Below are positions 6,427-13,935 of a stretch of DNA of 21,138 bases, one piece after another. Made by a program: the position numbers and the translations under genes. Source of the DNA: JANNWF01 sp052390415 (GTDB taxonomy: Bacteria; Pseudomonadota; Gammaproteobacteria; Xanthomonadales; Xanthomonadaceae); the NCBI GenBank assembly GCA_052390415.1, contig JBQTGY010000071.1, positions 1 through 21,138 of the forward strand, given 5' to 3'. Positions within the stretch are counted from its first letter, which is position 1; every line of letters begins with the position of its first letter. The notes beneath the pieces were generated by a model. It was not told the DNA's origin. It ran no database searches and saw only the letters and a program-made list of their open reading frames with translations.

Positions 6427-7677
6427 TCACACCTTGCCCGCCGCCGCATACAGCGGCTCCAGCACCCATTCAAACAGGCGCCGCCGTTCGAGCAGCACGT
6501 CAGCTTCGAGCACCATGCCCGGCCGCAGTGGTTCGTCGCGGCCGTAGGCGCGCACGTGTTCGACATCGAGTTCGATGATGACCCGGTACATCACGTCATG
6601 CGCCGTCGACAGGCCCATGGCGTCAAGCTCGGCCGGCGTCAGCGCATTGCGAGAGATTTGCCGGATGCGCCCGCGCTGGTGGCCAAACTTCTGGTGCGGG
6701 AAGGCCGTGTAGCGCAACTGGACTTCGTGGCCTGCGGCCAGAAATCCGATCGCCCGACTGGGGGCGTAGACGTGCGCCTCCAGTCGGGAACCGTCAGGCA
6801 CCAGATTCGCCACCACCTGGCCCGCGCGCAGACTTTGGCCAGGCAGCACCAACAACGCACCGATGACGCCGTCCGCCGGTGCCTTGATGACCTGATCCAG
6901 GCGTGCCGCGTTTTCGGCTGACTCCTGACCGACCATGGCGAGTTCGCGTTCGATCGCGCCCTTTTGGGTGGCGGCGCGCAGCGGCAGCTCGGTGAGATCC
7001 TGTTCGAGAGCGGCTATTTCGCGCGCCAAGGCCAGTTGCTGCTGGCCCATCGCCAGTGTCTGCGCCTGCTGCTCGAGCATTGCCTCGCGCGCCTGCTGCA
7101 GCTGCAGCTTGGAAACAAAGCCGCGCACGGCCAACTCCTCGAAACGCGCCAGCGACTCGTTGGCGAGCCGCGCGCGCTCACTCTGGGTGTCTAACGCCTG
7201 CTCCAGTTGCAGACGCTGCGCGCGTGCGGCCGACAGCCGGGACTGTGCGCCTGCGAGCTGCTCTTCGTGCAGCTGCCGCAACTGTTCCATGTCGCGGCGC
7301 AGGCTGCGTTGGCGCGAAGCCAGCTGCTCACCGATCTCGCCTTGGGTGCCGCCGCTGCGGCTCTGGCGCTCTCCGGAGATGATCGCGATGACGTCACCTG
7401 CGCGCACGCGATCACCTTCCTGCACGCGCCGCTCCACCACCACACCACCGCTCAAGGCGGTCACCGCGATCAGTCCTCGATCCGGCACCAATTGGCCACT
7501 GACGCGCGCCTTGCTGCTGTATTGACCCAACACCAACAGCGCCAACAGCCCCAAGCCAAGCAGTCCTGCAGCGGCGGCAAGCAGACGCAGGGCGGGTGGC
7601 TGCGCCAATGCGATCGAGCCCATCCAGGTGCCGCGCTGATTTTCGATGGCTTCGGAACGAAACAGGGAGCCGGACAT
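6427..7677 (-). CDS. HlyD/CvaA-type periplasmic adaptor for peptide secretion
   Basis: This 416-residue membrane fusion protein would bridge the inner-membrane ABC exporter and an outer-membrane TolC channel. It has a cytoplasmic N-terminus, one transmembrane helix (about 30-51, LRLLAAAAGLLGLGLLALLVLG) and a biotinyl/lipoyl-like half-motif (about 65-100, ISG end). A long coiled-coil hairpin (about 112-255) is rich in Gln, Glu, Arg and Leu. The second lipoyl half is around APADGVIGALLVLPGQSL, and the beta-barrel region ends in LRPGMVLEADVLLERRRLFEWVLEPLYA, the end typical of bacteriocin-export HlyD proteins. ATG 7677 was chosen because it leads into the usual short N-terminus; an in-frame GTG at 7692 adds five residues and both have poor ribosome sites. 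It is divergent from the three GG-peptide genes and separated from its presumed ABC partner by the hydrolase. Confidence 0.93.
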   Translation of the reverse strand: MSGSLFRSEAIENQRGTWMGSIALAQPPALRLLAAAAGLLGLGLLALLVLGQYSSKARVSGQLVPDRGLIAVTALSGGVVVERRVQEGDRVRAGDVIAIISGERQSRSGGTQGEIGEQLASRQRSLRRDMEQLRQLHEEQLAGAQSRLSAARAQRLQLEQALDTQSERARLANESLARFEELAVRGFVSKLQLQQAREAMLEQQAQTLAMGQQQLALAREIAALEQDLTELPLRAATQKGAIERELAMVGQESAENAARLDQVIKAPADGVIGALLVLPGQSLRAGQVVANLVPDGSRLEAHVYAPSRAIGFLAAGHEVQLRYTAFPHQKFGHQRGRIRQISRNALTPAELDAMGLSTAHDVMYRVIIELDVEHVRAYGRDEPLRPGMVLEADVLLERRRLFEWVLEPLYAAAGKV

Positions 7678-7912
7678 GCAGGAGTTCCACACAGGAGAGA
7701 TAGCTGTTTACTCGGGTTTTGACGCCGCTATGAATCAGCCTCCAAGGGAGTCCATCGCGAAGCATTGACGTTGTGCGTTTGCGGCGATCCGGAATCGTGG
7801 CGACTGATCGACTTGGGATCGGCACTGCGAGTCTGTTCTTCGAGAGTGCAATCGAACGGTTCCCTCTCCCAGCGAATCTGCCCACTCACTTCACCTGTCA
7901 AGGAGACAGCCC

Positions 7913-8086
7913 GTGCAAGTCATCAACACGATCGAGATCGCCGCCGTCGGCGGTGGCATCAGCCAACCTTTCCCGTTCCCGCAGCCGTTCCCGATGCCCG
8001 ACCCGTGTCCGTATCCCTGGCCGCAGCCAATTCCGTTTCCGCAACCGGCTCCAGAGCTGCCCCGTCCGGTCATTGAACTGCATTGA
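7913..8086 (+). CDS. GG-leader secreted peptide with alternating X-Pro core (peptide 1)
   Basis: This 57-residue peptide starts with GTG 7913 behind a strong AAGGAG site, which is why an ATG-only scan would miss it. The leader MQVINTIEIAAVGG (1-14) has the hydrophobic spacing and Gly-Gly of C39 peptidase substrates. The core is GISQ, then Pro at every second residue from 19 to 47 (15 prolines without a break) alternating with Phe, Gln, Met, Asp, Cys, Tyr, Trp, Ile and Ala, and then a less regular tail ELPRPVIELH. One Cys (32) is present. Such a core should form a stiff polyproline-II-like rod. It is the first of three tandem genes and is divergent from the HlyD adaptor. No known family is recognised; export by the C39 system is inferred. 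Confidence 0.8.
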   Translation: MQVINTIEIAAVGGGISQPFPFPQPFPMPDPCPYPWPQPIPFPQPAPELPRPVIELH

Positions 8087-8204
8087 ACGAACGGTGCGTT
8101 CGGACTGGCCTGAAAACCAGGGCGGACGATGCGCCTCACTCACAGCGACCGACTGCACGCCGTCACTGACGGCTCAATCCCGCCCAACCCACAAGAGAAA
8201 CCCA

Positions 8205-8390
8205 ATGAATACTCTCGAACTACACACCCTTAACTCCGTCAGTGGCGGCGTGGTAGCGCCGGAACCGTTCCCGGGTCCAGACCCCGGTCCATTCCCTGGT
8301 CCGTTCCCATGGCCATTTCCGATGCCGTTTCCGTTTCCGTTGCCGTGGCCGTTTCCAAGTCCTTTTCCGCGGCCGACTCCTGAGCGCTGA
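8205..8390 (+). CDS. GG-leader secreted peptide with 21 uninterrupted X-Pro units (peptide 2)
   Basis: This is a 61-residue peptide from ATG 8205, with AAGAG seven bases upstream. The leader MNTLELHTLNSVSGG (1-15) is nearly the same as the inner leader of the bacteriocin-like peptide (MNTLDAAELNAVSGG). The 46-residue core begins VVA and then has Pro at every second position from 19 to 59, 21 prolines in all. The alternating residue is mostly Phe, with Gly, Trp, Met, Leu, Asp, Ser, Arg and Thr. The DNA shows a TTTCCG-like six-base repeat, so the core probably grew by repeat expansion. It lies 118 bases after peptide 1 and 26 before peptide 3, probably in one transcript. Its function is unknown; an antimicrobial or surface-binding role is a guess. 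Confidence 0.85.
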   Translation: MNTLELHTLNSVSGGVVAPEPFPGPDPGPFPGPFPWPFPMPFPFPLPWPFPSPFPRPTPER

Positions 8391-8416
8391 TCCAATCGAA
8401 TCCACGAGGACAATCC

Positions 8417-8566
8417 ATGAAAACTATGAATGCAAGTGACATCGAGGCCGTCAGCGGTGGCTACGAGGGTTCGCCCTGGTACGGTCCGTTTGAGGTCTGG
8501 CGGCCAGGACAGCCCATCGATCCAAACAGTCCTTGGGCACCGCCGTTCGGGAACCAGATGCCCTGA
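8417..8566 (+). CDS. GG-leader secreted peptide, Trp/Pro/Gly-rich core (peptide 3)
   Basis: This is a 49-residue peptide from ATG 8417 with CGAGGA about eight bases upstream. The leader MKTMNASDIEAVSGG (1-15) shares the I/L-x-x-V-S-G-G ending with peptide 2 and with the bacteriocin-like peptide. The 34-residue core (YEGSPWYGPFEVWRPGQPID and on) has nine prolines, three Trp, two Tyr and several Gly, but without the strict alternation of peptides 1 and 2. It is nearly neutral and has no Cys, which argues against a disulfide or lanthionine product. It follows peptide 2 by 26 bases, and a hairpin follows its stop. It is probably a sibling secreted by the same exporter; it could instead be a partner of peptides 1 and 2. 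Confidence 0.8.
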   Translation: MKTMNASDIEAVSGGYEGSPWYGPFEVWRPGQPIDPNSPWAPPFGNQMP

Positions 8567-8577
8567 TTGACCAGCGG

Positions 8578-8605
8578 AAGCAGAAAGGGGCGTCCCTTTC
8601 TGCTT
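8578..8605 (+). terminator. Perfect 12-bp hairpin after the GG-peptide genes
   Basis: AAGCAGAAAGGG (8578-8589) pairs exactly with CCCTTTCTGCTT (8594-8605) around a GCGT loop, 11 bases after the stop of peptide 3. No T run follows (GCCGCG), so it is either a terminator that works poorly without help or a 3' stabilising stem. The rest of 8606-8809 shows no gene. Confidence 0.55.
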
Positions 8606-8809
8606 GCCGCGTCGGGGTTGGTGGTTTGGCCCGTGCAATGGGGCGAGACTGCAGAGCAGTCAAACGCCTGCGGGCGCAAGCGTGCCGGAATTTGGGCGCA
8701 GACCCCACGGTTTGCGTCGATCCCACAGGCAGCTTGCTGGCCACGACTCTCGGCAGCTGAAGCAGTGAGTGCAGGCAGTCGCGCAAGCCCCGAGAAAAGC
8801 GAGCTTCGC

Positions 8810-8838
8810 AAAAAAAGGGCCGGCATCTCTGCCGGCCC
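8810..8838 (-). terminator. Intrinsic terminator of the beta-helix gene
   Basis: On the minus strand a 9-bp perfect G+C stem (GGGCCGGCA / TGCCGGCCC with a four-base loop) is followed directly by seven T. It lies 71 bases past the stop of the gene at 8910-10646 and is convergent with the GG-peptide genes. Confidence 0.92.
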
Positions 8839-8909
8839 CTCACACCTACCCTTGAAACGTCAGTTTGCTGCTTGGCGCGCCGTTGCACGCGCCAGACGCG
8901 GCTGCCGAA

Positions 8910-10646
8910 TTAACGAGTCGGAATGTTCACCGTCCAACCAGCAGTCCAGTTGTTGCGGGCGCTGCGGAAGGCACCGCGGTAGCTGGTCGGCACGAAGAAC
9001 CCATCGGCCGGCGCACTGCCGCCGGTCAACACCGGCGAAGTATCGGTTGGCAGGAAGCCGCCCGAGTTCAGGGCCGGATCTCCACTTCCGTTGGCAGCCG
9101 AAGCGATATTGTAGAAAGCCGTGACCGAATAGGCGGCGGTCGCAGTATCTTCGAACGTGCCACCAATGCAGCCGCCCATGAAGGAGTTCGCCATCGAAAG
9201 CTGGGCACCTTGTGCTTGAGCTGATGCCAACGCGTAGGTTTGCGGATCGATCAGGTTGAAGCAGCGGTCGCGGTAGCCGGTAACCACCAGGTTGCTGTAA
9301 TTGCCACCCGAGCCGCGGCGAATGCGCACGCCTTCGTTGCCGACGGTGCCCGTTCCAACCAAAGTCATATTGGAGATGCTGGGCTGTGTTCGCGGCAGTT
9401 TGTCGCTAGCAGGATTGTCGTTGTCGGACTCGATTCCGTTCGAGTCGCCACCAATGTCGGAATTGCTGCCCTGCCAGCCCAAGGCAAACTGGATCTTGCC
9501 GTTGTAGCCCTGATCAAAGTCGAAGCAGTCGTCGCCCATGTTGGAGCACACCAGGTAGCGGCCATTGACGCTGCCGCCAAACATTTCGAAACCATCATCG
9601 AGCCCGCCGTCCACTTGCACGTTTTCGATCACGGTACCGCTGCCAACCGCCAGCAGGGTGAGCGAATTCAGCTCCTCGTTTGGCGCAATTTGCTGACCTG
9701 CCCAGCGGATTCGAACGTAGCGCAACACGCCTGAGTTGTCGGTCAGCACAGGCGTGGCATTGCCGTAGTTGATGTCTGGCACGGCTTCAAACTGACAGCG
9801 CTGGGTGGCAGTGGCGTCGTTACAAATCGACTCGCCGGCAATCACGATGCCAGCCCACGAACCTGGCGTCGGCTGCGGACCGGTAAACGTGATCGGGTTG
9901 CTGGCGGTGCCTTCGGCATAGATGCGGCCGCCGCGGCTGACCGAAATGAAGTTGGGCGAGGTGCGGACCGTGGAACCTTCCACGGTGACGCCCGGAGCAA
10001 CGGTCAAGCTGCCACCGGCTGCGACATTGACGCGGCCCTGCACGATGTACTTTTTGCCGGCCGGCAGGAACAAGTTGTTGGTGATGGAAGTTGGCAACTG
10101 GCAGTTGTCACCGGAGGCGGTGGTGCCCGCCGGGCAGGTCGAGGTGAAATCCTGCTCTGCGCAGACGGCACTGCCGGCCAAGCCAGCATTCACTTGCGCC
10201 GGGCTCAAGCTGAGAGTCACGTCGGCCAGCCCCGAAGCAGGAGTCATGTCGAGCGCAATGGTCAAGCTGCTGCAGCTCGCCAGAGTGACGGTGGCCGAAC
10301 CGACCACCGCACCCGTTGACGGCGTGAACGGATTGCCGAAGTTGCCGCCGGTGAAGCGGTTGACCTGCACGTTGGCGACCGAAGTCTGGCCAGGGGTAAA
10401 GATCGGCTGCATGGTCACCCACACCGGATTGCCGGCGGCGTCGTAGCTAAACACGCCGGTGAACAAGACGCCCGAGCCGTCACCCAGCGGAATAAAGTCA
10501 ACGGCGGCACCGCGACCTGCTTGAGTGGCATTGCCCCAGGTGCCGTCGACGCCGTCGCTCAACACCACGGCGGCCTGCGCCGAGGAGACCAGCAGACCGC
10601 CGGCAATAGCTGCGGCAAGAAGGGAAGTGCGGGGAAGAAACGTCAT
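8910..10646 (-). CDS. Secreted right-handed beta-helix protein
   Basis: This is a 578-residue exported protein. The signal peptide is about 1-25 (SLLAAAIAGGLLVSSAQA). An N-terminal domain (about 26-165) has GTWGNATQAGRG...FSYDAAGNPVWV, a pattern seen in many secreted xanthomonad proteins (GxWYNPxQSGxG with YDAxGxPVWL). A Cys-containing linker follows, then a long region of short beta repeats (about 190-530), including GRVNVAAGGSLTVAPGVTVE, SNPITFTGP, GIVIAGES and GLDDGFEMFGG, typical of a parallel beta-helix. It is rich in Asn, Gly and Asp, which may bind Ca2+. AGGAG stands seven bases before the ATG. It follows the TonB-dependent receptor gene after 147 bases that hold its own promoter region with a 22-bp direct repeat. 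Similar proteins are often linked to TonB receptors; a surface partner for the receptor is inferred. Confidence 0.8.
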   Translation of the reverse strand: MTFLPRTSLLAAAIAGGLLVSSAQAAVVLSDGVDGTWGNATQAGRGAAVDFIPLGDGSGVLFTGVFSYDAAGNPVWVTMQPIFTPGQTSVANVQVNRFTGGNFGNPFTPSTGAVVGSATVTLASCSSLTIALDMTPASGLADVTLSLSPAQVNAGLAGSAVCAEQDFTSTCPAGTTASGDNCQLPTSITNNLFLPAGKKYIVQGRVNVAAGGSLTVAPGVTVEGSTVRTSPNFISVSRGGRIYAEGTASNPITFTGPQPTPGSWAGIVIAGESICNDATATQRCQFEAVPDINYGNATPVLTDNSGVLRYVRIRWAGQQIAPNEELNSLTLLAVGSGTVIENVQVDGGLDDGFEMFGGSVNGRYLVCSNMGDDCFDFDQGYNGKIQFALGWQGSNSDIGGDSNGIESDNDNPASDKLPRTQPSISNMTLVGTGTVGNEGVRIRRGSGGNYSNLVVTGYRDRCFNLIDPQTYALASAQAQGAQLSMANSFMGGCIGGTFEDTATAAYSVTAFYNIASAANGSGDPALNSGGFLPTDTSPVLTGGSAPADGFFVPTSYRGAFRSARNNWTAGWTVNIPTR

Positions 10647-10713
10647 CGGATTGCTCCTGCTGATTCAATCAAGGGAAGTGCGTCGCCGGATGTGGCGAAT
10701 GGCGTGCGCAGCC

Positions 10714-10756
10714 TATTTCCGCGGCGTGACAGCCTTGTTTCCGTGACGTGACAGCA
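10714..10756 (-). promoter_or_regulatory. 22-bp direct repeat, PhoB-box-like operator upstream of the beta-helix gene
   Basis: Two copies of a 21-base unit, T(A/G)TTTCCG(C/T)G(G/A)CGTGACAGC on the plus strand, begin at 10714 and 10736, exactly 22 bases apart. Read on the minus strand each contains CTGTCAC (10754-10748 and 10732-10726). PhoB boxes are built from CTGTCAT-like heptamers repeated every 11 bases, and the heptamer in between (CGGAAAC) keeps only four of the seven positions. The site ends about 79 bases before the start codon. PhoB binding is inferred. Confidence 0.5.
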
Positions 10757-10793
10757 ATAAGTCTGTGTAAGAAATCGGCGGGCTAGCGCCTAT

Positions 10794-13700
10794 TCAAAAC
10801 TTCCACTCGACACTGATCGCCGCTTCCCGACCCTTCTTGAACTGGCGGGTGCTCTCACCGCCTTGGGTGAAGTTCACCGCCGGATCGAGCAGATTGCGCA
10901 GCCGGAGCTTGAGCTTCCATTGCTGCCACGGCAGCTGCTGAGAAATCGTGAAATCGAGTTGCCGGAAAGGCTGCTCCAACACGTCCGGCAGACCACTGAC
11001 GCCGACCCGCGAGATGCGCTCGCCGAAGACATTGAACAACAAGGTAGCCTCGGTGAAGCCCTCCGGATGCAAGTACGAGAGCGAGGCATTGGCGACGTAC
11101 TTGCTCTGCCCCTGCAGCGGGCGCACGGCATTGGTCTGGATGCCCTGGTTGTCGCCCAAGTCGATTTCAGATTCGATCTTGGCGTAGTTGGCCCCGAAGT
11201 AGATGTCACTCCATGGCAAATTGCTTGCAAATTTCGGCATCCAGGACAGGCTGCCAACGGGCGCCAGGGATTTGTAGACATCGAACTCGATGCCGACATT
11301 GGTGGCGCTTTCAGCATTGCGGATCTGCAGCAGATTTCCCGACGCGGGCACGCTGACCAACTCGATGGGATTGGTGAACTCCTTGCTGAACAGCGCGACT
11401 GAAAAACTCTCCAGCGCGTTGAAGTAGTACTCCCAGCGCAGGTCGATGTTCTCGATTTCCGCTTGTTTTAGCTCCGGATTGCCTTCCACGCGCACGTCGA
11501 GCTGCGGATCGACAAAGTTGGCGCGGGTCTGCTCGCGAATATCGGGTCGCGACAGCGTGCTGCTGTAGGCCATGCGGACCTGCGCCTTTTCGGAGTAAGC
11601 CCACGTCAGCGAGCCGGCCGGCAGGTTGTCGCTGTTATCCAGCACACCCACTTCGGGAGTTGCATCCGGATCAAATGGGCGCACCGTTGTCACGGTTTGC
11701 AGGATGTCCTCGCGGCGCACACCCAGGTTGGCACTCAGCTGACGCCATGTCGCGTCGACCGCAAAGTAACGCGCATCCAAGGCTTGGCTGGCGGTGTAGG
11801 CGTCGCTGGATTGCGTGCCCTCCTGCAACTGCAGGCCATTGGGGCCAATGTTTTCCGGCGCCAGCAAGGCTTCAAAATCGTTGAAAAATCCCGGCGGTCG
11901 GCGGCCGGAGAAACGAAAGCGTCGAATGGACGAAACGCGATCGCGCTCAAACTGGGAGGCACCGGCTTGCAGCGACAAGGCCAGGTTCTCGCCAAAGGTC
12001 AGCGGGTACTTCAGGTCCAGTCGATAGTCGCTCGCTTCGTCCGCCAAACTTTCAAAGCGTTGCTGATTGAAGCTTTCGAAGAAGAAGTCCTGCAAGGCTT
12101 CATCGAAGGTGAATCGATACTCGCGCGAGTTGGGAGCGTCACGACCCGCATCGGCTTGGGTCGCCTGCCAGCTGGCATGCAGACCGCCCAATCCGGGGAA
12201 GCTGTGTTCGCCGGCCAATTGCACCGTATCCAGAGCGTTCTCCACCCACTCCAGATTGGTCACCCGATCCAGGTTGCCCGAACTCAGAATGCCCTCATCC
12301 ACTTCCGTCTCGTCCACCGTTTGTCGTAGACGCGTGGCAGTCAGATCGACCGTGTGCAGCTCTCCCACTTTCAATCCAAATGCGAGGAATACGCTGCTGT
12401 CGATGCTGCGCTCGGTCTTGCGACGCTCGAAAGTTTCGCTGGGAATCAACCGCTCACCGAACAGGCTGTAGGTGGCGCGCTGCTCGGTACGGTCATCCCA
12501 GGCGTGCGCATATCGCACCGCAGCGATATAGCCCAACTGCAGCTCGCCATCGCTGAAGACGAAGTTGTCACCGATGCCCACACCCAGACTGCCATTGGGC
12601 GGCAGCTTGTCGGTGCGGGTGTTGTAGCCTTGCGCAGCCAACTCTCTGCCCAAGGCCTGCAGTTCAGTGGGATCGGATGGCAATCGATCGTTGGCAAACA
12701 GCAACGGCGCTTCGCGAGTGCCGTCGTCGGATCCAGTCCAATCGCGACGACCACCGTCATAACGCAAGCCATCCTCGCCAGTGGTGCCGTCGGCGTAGCC
12801 CAGGTTCAGCGCGGCGCGAACAAAGAAACTCTCAGGCACGCCGCGCGTACGCAGTTGAATGGTGCCGCCGCCAAACTCTGCGGGCATGTCGGCGGTGTAC
12901 GTCTTTTGCACCACGATGCCGCTCAGTACTTCAGTCGGAAACAGATCCAGCGGCACCACCCGGCGAGTCGGATCGGGGCTGGGCACCTGCGCGCCGTTGA
13001 GCAGGGTGCTCGAATAGCGTTCACCCAATCCGCGTACGTAAATGTACTTGCCGTCAACGAGGGTCAGACCAGTCACGCGCTTCAGCGCACCGGCAGCATC
13101 TGAATCACCTGCCCGCGAAATCTGTTCCGCGCCCAGGATATCCGTCACCGCCGATGACTCGCGCCGCTCTTCCACAAACGCCGCCAGCGAGCCTTCGACA
13201 AAGGGCTCCAGCACCACGAATTCGGGAAGTTCGGTGCCCGAAGGCGTGAGCTCGATCGGACGGTCGGTGGACTTGCCGGCTTCGATCGCGATGTCGTACA
13301 GGGTGATGGTGGCGAAGCTGCTGGCGATGACGGATATCGAATAGGTGCCGGCGGCAATCGGCACGCTGAAGTTGCCGTCGGCGTCGGTACTCACATCGAG
13401 CGGCGTGCCGCTGATGAAAACGCGCGCATTGGCGACGGGTTTGCCGTCTTCGCCATTGATGATGCGACCGGTAAACGTGCCCGGCGGACCGGCGGCCGCT
13501 TGGGCGGCGGCGTCGACGACGGTATTGCCGTCCTGATGCGAACTTTCGATCATCAGCGATGGTGCGGCGTCGGGATACAGGGTGGCGATCAGCTCGGCGT
13601 TCTCGGACTCTTTGAGTTCAAGATCGAGCGCGACCACCGCTTCGTCGGCACGTTTGACCTCCAAGCGATGCTGGCCAGCGGGCAGTTGCAACAGCAGGGC

Positions 13701-13913
13701 ACCGTCGCTGCTGGTGCGGCCTTTCACCGCACCGTCGATCCAGACCTCGGCGTTCGCCAGCGGCGTGCGCTGGTCGAAGACGTAGACCGACAAGGTGGCC
13801 GTGTCGGCGGCGAAAGCAAGGCGCGTGGCCAGCGCCAAGGCGACCATCACCAGCAAGGGTCGCTTGCGTCGATTCTGAGGCTTCACGGCATTCACAGGAT
13901 GTTTGGAATTCAT
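10794..13913 (-). CDS. TonB-dependent outer-membrane receptor with two carboxypeptidase-regulatory-like domains
   Basis: This is a 1039-residue receptor. A long basic N-terminus leads into the signal peptide (about 18-36, ending RLAFA). Two Ig-like carboxypeptidase-regulatory domains follow: about 38-115 (ATLSVYVFDQRTPLANAEVW) and about 148-228 (FTGRIINGEDGKPVANARVF). The plug (about 250-370) has ISRAGDSDAAGALKRVTGL, YVRGLGERYSSTLLNGAQVP and DMPAEFGGGTIQLRTRG. The barrel runs to the end and closes on SVEWKF with the aromatic last residue needed for outer-membrane insertion. It starts 22 bases after the TPR gene, so it belongs to the TonB2-type operon that powers it. The substrate cannot be read from sequence; a phosphate-containing ligand is suggested only by the promoter repeats. 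Confidence 0.93.
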   Translation of the reverse strand: MNSKHPVNAVKPQNRRKRPLLVMVALALATRLAFAADTATLSVYVFDQRTPLANAEVWIDGAVKGRTSSDGALLLQLPAGQHRLEVKRADEAVVALDLELKESENAELIATLYPDAAPSLMIESSHQDGNTVVDAAAQAAAGPPGTFTGRIINGEDGKPVANARVFISGTPLDVSTDADGNFSVPIAAGTYSISVIASSFATITLYDIAIEAGKSTDRPIELTPSGTELPEFVVLEPFVEGSLAAFVEERRESSAVTDILGAEQISRAGDSDAAGALKRVTGLTLVDGKYIYVRGLGERYSSTLLNGAQVPSPDPTRRVVPLDLFPTEVLSGIVVQKTYTADMPAEFGGGTIQLRTRGVPESFFVRAALNLGYADGTTGEDGLRYDGGRRDWTGSDDGTREAPLLFANDRLPSDPTELQALGRELAAQGYNTRTDKLPPNGSLGVGIGDNFVFSDGELQLGYIAAVRYAHAWDDRTEQRATYSLFGERLIPSETFERRKTERSIDSSVFLAFGLKVGELHTVDLTATRLRQTVDETEVDEGILSSGNLDRVTNLEWVENALDTVQLAGEHSFPGLGGLHASWQATQADAGRDAPNSREYRFTFDEALQDFFFESFNQQRFESLADEASDYRLDLKYPLTFGENLALSLQAGASQFERDRVSSIRRFRFSGRRPPGFFNDFEALLAPENIGPNGLQLQEGTQSSDAYTASQALDARYFAVDATWRQLSANLGVRREDILQTVTTVRPFDPDATPEVGVLDNSDNLPAGSLTWAYSEKAQVRMAYSSTLSRPDIREQTRANFVDPQLDVRVEGNPELKQAEIENIDLRWEYYFNALESFSVALFSKEFTNPIELVSVPASGNLLQIRNAESATNVGIEFDVYKSLAPVGSLSWMPKFASNLPWSDIYFGANYAKIESEIDLGDNQGIQTNAVRPLQGQSKYVANASLSYLHPEGFTEATLLFNVFGERISRVGVSGLPDVLEQPFRQLDFTISQQLPWQQWKLKLRLRNLLDPAVNFTQGGESTRQFKKGREAAISVEWKF

Positions 13914-13935
13914 GGCGGCTGACTCGCCCGCCGGT

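Noticed and set aside
7765..7793. TTGACG as a -35 box for the X-Pro peptide genes
   Set aside because: No acceptable -10 box at 16-18 bases, so the promoter was left uncalled.
8174..8638. Minus-strand ORF with a long Gly-Asn repeat (GNGHGNGNGNG...)
   Set aside because: It is the complement of the X-Pro repeats in peptide 2; it has no ribosome site, and the plus-strand reading has a leader, a good start and a conserved pattern.
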